Shown here piece by piece: positions 1 through 4,812 of a stretch of DNA of 5,698 nucleotides. Location of the stretch: NCBI GenBank assembly GCA_030673735.1, contig DAOVIK010000130.1, forward strand, positions 1 through 5,698. The letters run 5' to 3'. The position numbers and the translations under genes are program-made. Position 1 is the stretch's first letter. Every line of letters starts with the position of its first letter. The notes under the pieces were generated by a model. It was not told where the DNA came from, made no database searches, and saw only the letters and a list, made by a program, of their open reading frames with translations. Origin of the DNA: Anaerolineae bacterium (GTDB taxonomy: Bacteria > Chloroflexota > Anaerolineae > Anaerolineales > E44-bin32).

Positions 1-488
1 ATCGCCGGCCAGAGCAATCCGAGCGAGATGAAAGAGGCGTCGATCGTCGTGAGCTCGATGGGCTCGGGCAAGTTCTCCAGCGTGCGCGCGTTTGTGCGCT
101 CCATGAGCACGATGCGCGGATGGCCGCGCAGCCGGTAGTGCAGGATGCCGTGGCCGACATCGATGGCGTAGACCCGCGCCGCGCCGTGCTGCAGCAGGCA
201 GTCGGTGAATCCCCCGGTCGAGGCGCCCACGTCGGCGCAAATGCGCATCTCGACCTCCATCGGGAAGCTCTCCAGCGCGGCAAGCAGCTTCTCGCCACCA
301 CGCGAAACGAAGCGTGGCCCCTGCTTGATAGTGATCTCGGCGCCGCCGTCGACGCGGCTCGAGGGCTTGTGCGCCAGCTCCCCATCGACACGCACCTGCC
401 CCGCCATCACCAGCCGCTGCGCCTGCGAACGGCTCTCGACCAGCCCTCGCTGCACGAGCAACACGTCAATCCGCTCCTTGCGTCCCAT
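1..488 (-). CDS. tlyA: TlyA family rRNA 2'-O-methyltransferase (C-terminus cut off by window edge)
   Basis: The gene reads leftward from the ATG at 488-486 and leaves the window after 162 codons; the family is usually about 240-270 residues, so the last third is missing. Seen in the translation: an N-terminal S4 RNA-binding domain (about residues 5-62, with RIDVLLVQRGL and the AGQVRVDG turn), the linker FVSRGGEKL (60-68), and a Rossmann methyltransferase fold with the SAM-binding motif DVGASTGGFTD (86-96). IDVGHG (109-114), ERTNAR (130-135) and IDASFISL (149-156) follow. K67 and D150 match the first two residues of the K-D-K-E catalytic set; the other two lie beyond the edge. Family members methylate the 2'-OH of cytidine in 23S rRNA helix 69, and some also in 16S helix 44; mycobacterial TlyA determines capreomycin sensitivity. 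Which rRNA is the target here cannot be told. No Shine-Dalgarno precedes the ATG. The gene is divergent from the ubiA operon. Confidence 0.95.
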   Translation of the reverse strand, partial: MGRKERIDVLLVQRGLVESRSQAQRLVMAGQVRVDGELAHKPSSRVDGGAEITIKQGPRFVSRGGEKLLAALESFPMEVEMRICADVGASTGGFTDCLLQHGAARVYAIDVGHGILHYRLRGHPRIVLMERTNARTLENLPEPIELTTIDASFISLGLLWPA

Positions 489-494
489 GGCTTG

Positions 495-500
495 ATTTTA
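495..500 (-). promoter_or_regulatory. Possible -10 element for tlyA
   Basis: On the minus strand TAAAAT (five of six matches to TATAAT) ends six bases before the tlyA ATG. No good -35 is seen at 16-18 bp; the best is TCGGAA, three of six. If real, transcription would start at or next to the start codon, giving a leaderless mRNA, which would fit the lack of a ribosome binding site. A single AT-rich hexamer is weak evidence. Confidence 0.3.
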
Positions 501-721
501 CATGATCGCCATCGGACTTCCGAGGCTGTTCACCACATCCGAGTATGACTTCGATGGGTTGGGTTATCTCTTTGGATTCCACCAAGGCGCGGTCGCGGCC
601 GTTTCTTATGCGCGCCTCCGTCCACGCAATGCCGCAAGATGCTCCGTCGCTGTTTCATCGCCTCTCGTATCCCCGAGCATCGCATTTGATCGCACAAATG
701 GAGGGCATGCGTCTCATTAAG

Positions 722-786
722 ACGGAATCCGTAGAGACGTTGCATCCCGCTAAAGACATGCGGGACGAACAGCGCAACTTCTCTAC
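722..786. repeat. Nested hairpin repeat, GTAGAGACG family, copy 1
   Basis: It begins with ACGGAATCCGTAGAGACG (722-739), an 18-base sequence repeated exactly at 1668-1685. The outer stem pairs GTAGAGACGTTGC (731-743) with GCAACTTCTCTAC (774-786), 12 of 13 positions. An inner stem pairs TCCCGC (745-750) with GCGGGA (760-765) around a 9-base loop. The result is a two-level hairpin of 56 bases. It is followed by AATC, as copy 2 is followed by AATG. Its function is unknown; it could be a mobile extragenic palindrome or a transcript-end structure. Confidence 0.7.
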
Positions 787-837
787 AATCTAGATCTCCT
801 GGCGAGGTATTCCTCCCGATGCCTACATCAATGCCAC

Positions 838-867
838 CGTAGGGGCGCGCCGCCGTGCGCCCCTACG
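838..867. repeat. Strong GC hairpin, GTAGGGGCGC family
   Basis: CGTAGGGGCGCGC (838-850) pairs with GTGCGCCCCTACG (855-867). All 13 positions pair, one of them as a G-T wobble, around a 4-base loop. Arms of the type GTAGGGGCG...CGCCCCTAC recur at 1594-1605 (right arm only) and in degraded form at 1326-1368, so this is one member of a family. There is no T-run after it, so it is not a standard intrinsic terminator. Confidence 0.65.
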
Positions 868-1027
868 ATGATAGAAGCGCTCCGGGGAGTGATCTTCTGA
901 CGAAGGAACGGACACATCGAAAAGAGACGCAATAATCAGACAGGTGGAATGAACTGAGTGCGCTGGGGACCCAATATAGTGTGAACCGGGTTGTGAGGGT
1001 GTTATGCAGAAGGCAGGATTCCACTCC

Positions 1028-1082
1028 AAGCGAGGGCGTCGCTTCCACCAACCGGGCTCCAGTTTGTCGCATCCTTGGTGGA
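1028..1082. repeat. Two adjacent inverted repeats
   Basis: AAGCGA (1028-1033) and TCGCTT (1039-1044) form a perfect 6-bp stem with a 5-base loop. Immediately after, TCCACCAA (1044-1051) and TTGGTGGA (1075-1082) form a perfect 8-bp inverted repeat 23 bases apart. The two stems share base 1044. No related copy was seen elsewhere in the window, so these may simply be local structure. Confidence 0.4.
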
Positions 1083-1174
1083 TTCTCTATCCCTGGATGA
1101 GTTCGGGCAACTGATGAGAGTCTCTTCTCTTGGTGTCCACTCAATAAGGAGAAATCCCGCCTCATCACCCAAGC

Positions 1175-1215
1175 TGTCATTCCGAGCAAGGCTCTGAGAG
1201 CCGAGAGAGGAATCC
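1175..1215 (+). repeat. TGTCATTCCGAGC...GAGGAATCC repeat, copy 1
   Basis: This is an interspersed repeat found three times in the window. This copy reads TGTCATTCCGAGC at its left end and GAGGAATCC at its right. ATTCC (1179-1183) pairs with GGAAT (1209-1213), and inside it GGCTC (1190-1194) pairs with GAGCC (1198-1202) around TGA. The core resembles short repeats that turn up widely in environmental bacterial genomes and, when translated, yield the spurious peptide string HSERSEESR. Confidence 0.7.
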
Positions 1216-1274
1216 CCATGACGATCCAAGGGGACGTTCGCTATCGGGGCGTGAAGGTTGATGCCGCGTCATGA

Positions 1275-1307
1275 GGATTCCTCGCCAAAGTACGGCTCGG
1301 AATGACA
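1275..1307 (-). repeat. TGTCATTCCGAGC...GAGGAATCC repeat, copy 2 (inverted)
   Basis: Read on the minus strand it starts TGTCATTCCGAGC and ends GAGGAATCC, identical to the ends of copy 1. The middle differs (CGTACTTTGGC) and is shorter. ATTCC/GGAAT pairing is kept, with an inner GCC/GGC. It lies in opposite orientation to copy 1, 59 bases away, so the pair could also form one large cruciform. Confidence 0.7.
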
Positions 1308-1325
1308 TAGAAGAGGGCATCTTAG

Positions 1326-1368
1326 GGGCGCACCCCAACAATGGCTTAGCGCATGCGGCGGTGCGCCC
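1326..1368. repeat. Degraded GTAGGGGCGC-family inverted repeat
   Basis: GGGCGCACC (1326-1334) and GGTGCGCCC (1360-1368) form a perfect 9-bp inverted repeat with a 25-base loop. The arm sequence matches the right arm of the hairpin at 838-867, but the outer GTAG/CTAC bases have decayed (TTAG on the left, CCAT on the right). Confidence 0.55.
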
Positions 1369-1392
1369 ATTTCCGCTGCGAGTTAAATGCTT

Positions 1393-1439
1393 CGCATCAA
1401 CGCCTGTCCCGAGTTCTTATCGGGAGGGGTCCTATCCGA
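1393..1439 (+). repeat. CGCATCAACG hairpin repeat, copy A
   Basis: It begins CGCATCAACG, shared exactly with copy B at 1549. The hairpin TCCCGA (1407-1412) / TCGGGA (1420-1425) with a 7-base loop is followed by GG and a pyrimidine/purine mix. Copy B has the same stem and loop length with one base pair exchanged in a compensatory way. Confidence 0.55.
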
Positions 1440-1448
1440 TCTCTATGT

Positions 1449-1474
1449 TGTCATTCTGAGCGAAGCGAAGAATC
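1449..1474 (+). repeat. TGTCATTCTGAGC...AAGAATC repeat, copy 3
   Basis: This is the shortest of the three copies, of the form TGTCATTCTGAGC followed by GAAGCGAAGAATC. ATTCT (1453-1457) pairs with AGAAT (1469-1473). Relative to copies 1 and 2 the innermost stem pair changed from C-G to T-A on both sides. Translation in one plus-strand frame gives HSERSEESR, a signature of this repeat rather than of a protein. Confidence 0.7.
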
Positions 1475-1548
1475 TCGTTCTCCGACATCAATGGACCCAG
1501 TCCGGGCCAAGGGCCCATATTGCCAGTGTTGCTCGAACTCAGTTGTTA

Positions 1549-1607
1549 CGCATCAACGGGCGTCCCGTTGCTTGTCCCAATGTAGTGTTGGGAGGACGCC
1601 CCTACGA
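1549..1607 (+). repeat. CGCATCAACG hairpin repeat, copy B
   Basis: After CGCATCAACG, the outer arms GGGCGTCC (1558-1565) and GGACGCCC (1594-1601) pair perfectly. Inside them TCCCAA (1575-1580) pairs with TTGGGA (1588-1593) around a 7-base loop. The right outer arm continues as CTACGA, like the right arm of the 838-867 hairpin, so copy B may be a composite of two families. The string CCCAATGTAGTGT (1576-1588) has a near copy at 970-982 with one mismatch. Confidence 0.55.
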
Positions 1608-1667
1608 CCTCGGTGGAAATGCACTTTCCATGGCCTCGTGCTAATCCAAGCAGTCCACCTTCCGAAA

Positions 1668-1704
1668 ACGGAATCCGTAGAGACGCACAGCTGTGCGTCT
1701 CTAC
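1668..1704. repeat. Perfect 28-bp palindrome, GTAGAGACG family, copy 2
   Basis: ACGGAATCCGTAGAGACG (1668-1685) repeats the start of copy 1 exactly. It leads into a perfect palindrome at 1677-1704 whose 14-base arms are GTAGAGACGCACAG and its reverse complement, with no loop. Copy 1 has a different inner stem and a longer loop, so the family keeps the GTAGAGACG/CTCTAC ends and varies inside. Confidence 0.7.
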
Positions 1705-1928
1705 AATGGTCAGTCTCGGGGGATGGCTCGTTTGAACCAAAGGATCTTCACGCGTGAGGTTCTTGATGGAACCCCATCAACAGGAAGCTGTAGGATGCGA
1801 CGGACCATAGGGCATCGATGGGCAGCGAGACACAGGCCAGGTTTCCTCGGGACGGCGGTTCCGCACCGGCCGATCCAGTTCCAAGACATAATCCAAAAGA
1901 AAACCCATCCATGGCAACATCGTCCACC

Positions 1929-1957
1929 TTGCAAGCCGCCCTGCTTCCTGCTATCAT
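1929..1957 (+). promoter_or_regulatory. Candidate sigma70-type promoter of the ubiA-mvk-ipk operon
   Basis: TTGCAA (1929-1934, four of six) and TATCAT (1952-1957, five of six) are separated by 17 bp. The -10 ends seven bases before the ATG at 1965, so transcription would begin at about that ATG and the message would be leaderless. No Shine-Dalgarno precedes 1965 or the upstream in-frame ATGs, which fits but does not prove this. If translation really starts upstream, this match is chance. Confidence 0.4.
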
Positions 1958-1964
1958 CGCCGAC

Positions 1965-2834
1965 ATGCGCGCACTGATCAGAAGCATGCGCCCACGACAG
2001 TGGGCCAAGAACGCATTCATCTTCGCGGCGCTGATTTTCGACGGGCAGCTGCTGGCAATTGGGCCTCTGCTCCGCACGGTCGCGGGATTCGTGCTGCTTT
2101 GCTTGGCCTCCAGCGCGGTCTACTTGGTGAACGACGTCGCCGACGCGGAGGCCGACCGCAGCCATCCCAAGAAGCGTCTTCGCCCAATCGCTTCCGGCAC
2201 GCTGTCGGAAAGAACAGCCCTGATTGTGAGCGGGATCCTGTTCGTGATCTCGCTTGCGGCCAGCTTGGCGCTCAGTTGGAAGTTAGGGCTGGTCCTGCTG
2301 ACCTATATGATCCTCAACCTGGCGTATTCGCTGCGCCTGAAACACGTGCCGATCATCGACGTAATGATCGTGGCTGCCGGATTTGTGCTGCGCGTTGCCG
2401 GCGGCGTGGCGCTGATCATCGTCGAGCGCTTCTCGCCCTGGTTGTACATGTGCACCACGCTGCTGGCCCTTTTCATCGCCTTGGGCAAGCGACGAGCGGA
2501 GCTGACGCTGCTGAAGAAGGAAGCCAACGCCCACCGGCGCGTGCTGGATGGGTACTCGATTGGGTTCCTCGATCAGCTTATCGTGATCGTCTCTGGAACC
2601 ACGATCGTGGCCTATTCGCTGTACACCTTCTCCGCTGAGAATCTTCCCCCTAAAGACTTGATGATGCTCACGATCCCGTTTGTGGTCTTCGGCATCTTCC
2701 GCTATCTGCATCTGATCCACGTCGAGGACGCCGGCGGCGCTCCGGAGGAGCTGGTGTTCTCGGACCGTCCGCTCATGGCGACCATCATCCTCTGGGCTCT
2801 TACCGCGGTCGCCATTCTATACCTCTGGCGATGA
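1965..2834 (+). CDS. UbiA family prenyltransferase, decaprenyl-phosphate phosphoribosyltransferase-like
   Basis: This is an integral membrane prenyltransferase of 289 residues from the chosen start. The opening RSMRPRQWAKNAFIFAALIF and the first Asp-rich motif NDVADAEAD (56-64), running on into HPKKRLRPIASG (67-78), closely follow the DPPR synthase branch of UbiA (mycobacterial Rv3806c type). YSLRLKH and IIDVMIVAAGFVLR form the second conserved region. About nine hydrophobic segments are visible. Family members of this branch move phosphoribose from PRPP onto a polyprenyl phosphate; quinone- or archaeal-lipid-type activity is less likely given the motif. In-frame ATGs at 1818 and 1911 would add 49 or 18 residues. 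I prefer 1965 because homologues as I know them begin shortly before RPRQW and a -10-like box lies just upstream, but 1911 is possible. The stop overlaps the mevalonate kinase start (ATGA), so the two are translationally coupled. Confidence 0.88.
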   Translation: MRALIRSMRPRQWAKNAFIFAALIFDGQLLAIGPLLRTVAGFVLLCLASSAVYLVNDVADAEADRSHPKKRLRPIASGTLSERTALIVSGILFVISLAASLALSWKLGLVLLTYMILNLAYSLRLKHVPIIDVMIVAAGFVLRVAGGVALIIVERFSPWLYMCTTLLALFIALGKRRAELTLLKKEANAHRRVLDGYSIGFLDQLIVIVSGTTIVAYSLYTFSAENLPPKDLMMLTIPFVVFGIFRYLHLIHVEDAGGAPEELVFSDRPLMATIILWALTAVAILYLWR

Positions 2835-3769
2835 CAGCTGCCAGCGCTTGCGGCAAGATCATACTGCTCGGTGAACATGCGGTGGTTTACGGACGACCGG
2901 CATTGGCCGTCCCGCTGCCGCAAGTTCGCGCCACGGCCGAGGTCGAGACCCTCGAGCAAGGCGAGGCGGGCGCGGTGCGAATCGAGGCGCCGGATGTGGG
3001 TCTCTCCACTTGGCTACACACACTGAAGCCGGATCATCCGCTGGCGAAGATCGTGCACATGGTGCGGCAGGCGCTGAAGATCGAGGATCATCCTGCGCTG
3101 GAGCTGCGCGTGCGATCGAGCATTCCGGTCGCCTCGGGACTGGGATCTGGCACGGCCGTGTCGGTGGCCATCGTGCGCGCCTTGAGCAAGCACTGGGGAG
3201 TGCCTTTGAACACCGAGCAGCAGTCAGCCCTGGCCTATGAGGTTGAGAAGCTGCATCACGGTACGCCCTCGGGAATCGATAATACAGTCGTGGCATACGA
3301 GCAGCCGGTGCACTTCATCCGCGGCGAGGCGCCGAAACCTTTCTCGATCGGGACTTCGACCACGCTCGTGGTCGGCGACACCGGGCAGCGGTCGAATACC
3401 TCGGTCGCGGTGGGCAACGTGCGCAAGGCGTGGCAGGCGGATACGGCTCGCTACGAAGCGCTGTTCGACCGCATCGGGGAGGTCGTAGATCGAGGACGAG
3501 CGGCGATCAAGGCGGGCGACCTTGCAGCGCTCGGCTCATTGATGGACCAGAACCAGGCGTTGCTGCAGGAGATGGGCGTGAGCTCATCCGAGCTGGAGAT
3601 GTTGATCAAGGCTGCGCGGAGCTCAGGAGCGCTGGGCGCCAAGCTGAGCGGCGCGGGCATGGGCGGCAACATGATCGCGCTGGTCGATGCCGCTGAAGCG
3701 GGATCCATCGAAAAAGCCCTGCAAGCCGCAGGCGCGAAATGGACGCTGACCGCGGAGGTGGGGCCATGA
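2831..3769 (+). CDS. mvk: Mevalonate kinase (GHMP kinase family)
   Basis: It phosphorylates mevalonate with ATP to mevalonate 5-phosphate in the cytoplasm. At 312 residues it is the normal length. GHMP motifs appear in order: KIILLGEHAVVYGRPALAVPL (9-29), the ATP-binding loop IPVASGLGSGTAVSVA (98-113), the active-site stretch EKLHHGTPSGIDN (139-151, with E139 and catalytic-type D150), and the C-terminal KLSGAGMGGNMIAL (271-284). LLGEHAVVYG and GTPSGIDN favour mevalonate kinase over phosphomevalonate kinase, homoserine kinase or galactokinase. The phosphate loop reads GLGSG rather than the common GLGSS. The start ATG shares bases with the ubiA TGA and has no Shine-Dalgarno, so translation probably depends on ribosomes ending ubiA. 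The next gene, an isopentenyl phosphate kinase, places it in a mevalonate route to isopentenyl diphosphate. Confidence 0.93.
   Translation: MTAASACGKIILLGEHAVVYGRPALAVPLPQVRATAEVETLEQGEAGAVRIEAPDVGLSTWLHTLKPDHPLAKIVHMVRQALKIEDHPALELRVRSSIPVASGLGSGTAVSVAIVRALSKHWGVPLNTEQQSALAYEVEKLHHGTPSGIDNTVVAYEQPVHFIRGEAPKPFSIGTSTTLVVGDTGQRSNTSVAVGNVRKAWQADTARYEALFDRIGEVVDRGRAAIKAGDLAALGSLMDQNQALLQEMGVSSSELEMLIKAARSSGALGAKLSGAGMGGNMIALVDAAEAGSIEKALQAAGAKWTLTAEVGP
3754..3758 (+). promoter_or_regulatory. Ribosome binding site deciding the ipk start
   Basis: GGAGG lies seven bases before the ATG at 3766, within the last codons of mevalonate kinase. It selects 3766 over the in-frame ATG at 3739, which has no such site. 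Confidence 0.7.
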
Positions 3770-4548
3770 TCTTTCTCAAGCTGGGCGGCTCGTTGATCAC
3801 GCACAAGGATCGTCCCCTGACGGCGCGCGGGAAGACAATCAAGCGCCTGGCAGGTGAGATCGCGCAGTTCATTCAGGAGTTTCCCGACGAGCAGCTCCTG
3901 TTGGGGCACGGCTCGGGCTCGTTCGGCCATCACGCCGCCGCCAAACACGGAACCCATCGCGGGGCTTCCAGCCCCGAGGATTGGCGCGGCTTCGCCGAGG
4001 TTTGGATGACGGCGCGGCGCTTGAACCGCATCGTGATGGATGCGTTGCACCAAGCGGGTGTGGCGGCAGTCTCCTTCCCTCCTTCAGCCTCGGTGCTTTG
4101 CCAGGACGGGGAGATAGAGTCCTACGCCTTCGACCCGGTGCAGGCGGCCCTGGAGGCGGGATTGGTGGCTGTGGTATACGGCGACGTGGCATTCGACAGC
4201 GGCCAAGGCGCGTGCATCGTCTCGACCGAGCGCGTGTTTGGCGCGCTAGCGCTGGTGCTGCTGCCGGATCGCGTGCTACTGGCCGGAGTCGATGAGGGCG
4301 TGTACGCCGACTATCCGGCGCGCACGAAGCTGATGGACACGATCAGCGAGCCCGATCTGGAGCGCATCAAACTCGCCGGCGCGGAGGCCGAGGACGTCAC
4401 CGGCGGCATGGCCGACAAGGTGCTGCACGCGCTGGCGCTGGCGGGATTGCTTCCCGGCGCCGAGGTCCGGATTTTCTCCGGGGAGCCTGCTGTCGCTGCC
4501 CTGGCGGCGCTTCGTGGCGAGGCACTTGGAACACTGATAGAAGCCTGA
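3766..4548 (+). CDS. ipk: Isopentenyl phosphate kinase (amino acid kinase family)
   Basis: It converts isopentenyl phosphate and ATP to isopentenyl diphosphate. The 260-residue protein shows the family order: FLKLGGSLITHKD (3-15, with ATP-site K5 and the Gly-rich loop), then GHGSGSFGH (47-55). H55 matches the histidine that marks this enzyme among amino acid kinases. YGDVAFD (138-144), GVDEGVYADYP (174-184) and DVTGGMADKV (210-219) follow. Archaeal enzymes usually have SGD where this one has STE (153-155). Glutamate 5-kinase and uridylate kinase are excluded by the GSFGH motif. The ATG overlaps the mevalonate kinase stop as ATGA, with a good ribosome binding site. With mevalonate kinase it implies the alternative mevalonate route, in which mevalonate phosphate is decarboxylated to isopentenyl phosphate first; that decarboxylase is not in this window. 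It is the last gene of the operon. Confidence 0.93.
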   Translation: MIFLKLGGSLITHKDRPLTARGKTIKRLAGEIAQFIQEFPDEQLLLGHGSGSFGHHAAAKHGTHRGASSPEDWRGFAEVWMTARRLNRIVMDALHQAGVAAVSFPPSASVLCQDGEIESYAFDPVQAALEAGLVAVVYGDVAFDSGQGACIVSTERVFGALALVLLPDRVLLAGVDEGVYADYPARTKLMDTISEPDLERIKLAGAEAEDVTGGMADKVLHALALAGLLPGAEVRIFSGEPAVAALAALRGEALGTLIEA

Positions 4549-4612
4549 CCTGGGCCGTTTGGATTTCGCCCCATTCCACGAAATCAATCACTGGAAATTT
4601 GCTGCAAAGCAG

Positions 4613-4650
4613 ACCGAGGCGTGCCGCTCGCGGCCGCCTCGGTTGATTCT
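4613..4650 (+). terminator. Probable intrinsic terminator of the ubiA-mvk-ipk operon
   Basis: ACCGAGGCG (4613-4621) pairs perfectly with CGCCTCGGT (4635-4643). Inside, GCCG (4623-4626) pairs with CGGC (4631-4634) around a 4-base loop, with one bulged T. TTGATTCTGTCT follows, a T-rich but broken tract, so its strength is uncertain. It sits 64 bases after the ipk stop. The right arm falls in the repeat shared with 5430-5519, whose second copy has no matching left arm. Confidence 0.6.
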
Positions 4651-4726
4651 GTCTCGCCGAAATCCCTATTTCCGATAGCAGACGTAGTAGTCGGCCTCGA
4701 TCATGCGGTTCTCGACGGGGTCCCAG
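4637..4726. repeat. Direct repeat flanking the toxin-antitoxin cassette, left copy
   Basis: It aligns without gaps to 5430-5519 (offset 793), matching at 80 of 90 positions by my count. The 68-base part at 4659-4726 matches at 64. Similarity ends sharply after CCCAG at 4726, 19 bases before the -35 of the antitoxin promoter. It contains the last 19 codons, the stop and the 3' flank of a gene whose longer copy lies at 5459-5698. Confidence 0.85.
4666..4726 (-). pseudogene. Detached C-terminal tail of a paralogue of the 5459-5698 gene
   Basis: On the minus strand this encodes WDPVENRMIEADYYVCYRK and a TAG stop, identical in residues to the end of the gene at 5459-5698. Upstream of the tryptophan the reading continues into the antitoxin promoter region, and the protein similarity stops at once (AWSI in place of VHHY). 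All four base differences from the intact copy here are synonymous (AAA/AAG, AAC/AAT, CCC/CCG, GAC/GAT). The body of the gene is absent. An open frame continues in phase to 4872, across the promoter and into the antitoxin gene, but this is accidental. Confidence 0.75.
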
Positions 4727-4745
4727 ATGGACCACGCTCCTGCCC

Positions 4746-4775
4746 TTGACAAAGCGTATACAATAGGTGTAGAAT
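4746..4775 (+). promoter_or_regulatory. Strong promoter of the toxin-antitoxin operon, with possible operator
   Basis: A perfect -35, TTGACA (4746-4751), is followed after 18 bp by TAGAAT (4770-4775). Between and after them lie GTATAC (4756-4761 or so), the inverted pair ATACA (4758-4762) / TGTAT (4775-4779), and a tandem TGTATGTGTATG (4775-4786). Ribbon-helix-helix antitoxins generally repress their own promoter, so these short repeats are candidate operator half-sites. That assignment is inference. Confidence 0.7.
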
Positions 4776-4800
4776 GTATGTGTATGCTTATGACGTAGAT

Positions 4801-4806
4801 AGGAGG
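4801..4806 (+). promoter_or_regulatory. Consensus ribosome binding site of the antitoxin gene
   Basis: AGGAGG lies six bases before the ATG at 4813. It fixes the start there; an in-frame ATG at 4774 overlaps the -10 box and cannot be the start. Confidence 0.85.
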
Positions 4807-4812
4807 TGCATC

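Larger units (their letters stand above)
489..1964. other. Long intergenic region rich in short hairpin repeats, no convincing gene
   Basis: This is the gap between divergent tlyA and the ubiA operon. Short open frames exist on both strands (for example 502-720, 545-793 and 1353-1757 on plus; 863-1219 and 1710-2165 on minus), but none shows a recognisable domain or a ribosome binding site. Several run straight through inverted repeats, so their peptides are by-products of repeat DNA. The first part (489-720) shows no repeat or gene that I can recognise. From 722 to 1704 the DNA is packed with hairpin repeats, listed separately. From 1705 to 1928 I see nothing beyond the upstream in-frame extension of ubiA. 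Confidence 0.7.

Noticed and set aside
1002..1130. On the minus strand, strings such as AGAGAA, GGTTGGTGGAAGC and GGAGTGGAA loosely recall parts of a T-box leader.
   Set aside because: The T-box bulge sequence is poor, there is no antiterminator/terminator pair, and no aminoacyl-tRNA synthetase or amino acid gene follows. An Infernal search with the T-box model would settle it.
863..1219. 118-codon open frame on the minus strand.
   Set aside because: It starts within a hairpin repeat, has low-complexity Ser/Arg content and no recognisable domain.
722..1704. CRISPR array.
   Set aside because: The repeats differ in length, orientation and spacing; there is no regular repeat-spacer pattern and no cas gene.
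1353..1757. 134-codon open frame on the plus strand.
   Set aside because: It crosses several inverted repeats, contains the HSERSEESR string produced by a known kind of repeat, and has no ribosome binding site or domain.
1818..1964. Longer N-terminus for the UbiA protein (ATG at 1818 or 1911).
   Set aside because: The extra residues (Pro/Ser/Arg-rich) do not resemble the family N-terminus and neither ATG has a ribosome binding site; 1911 remains possible.
3451..4053. 200-codon open frame on the minus strand.
   Set aside because: It lies wholly opposite mevalonate kinase and isopentenyl phosphate kinase and is explained by their GC-rich codon use.
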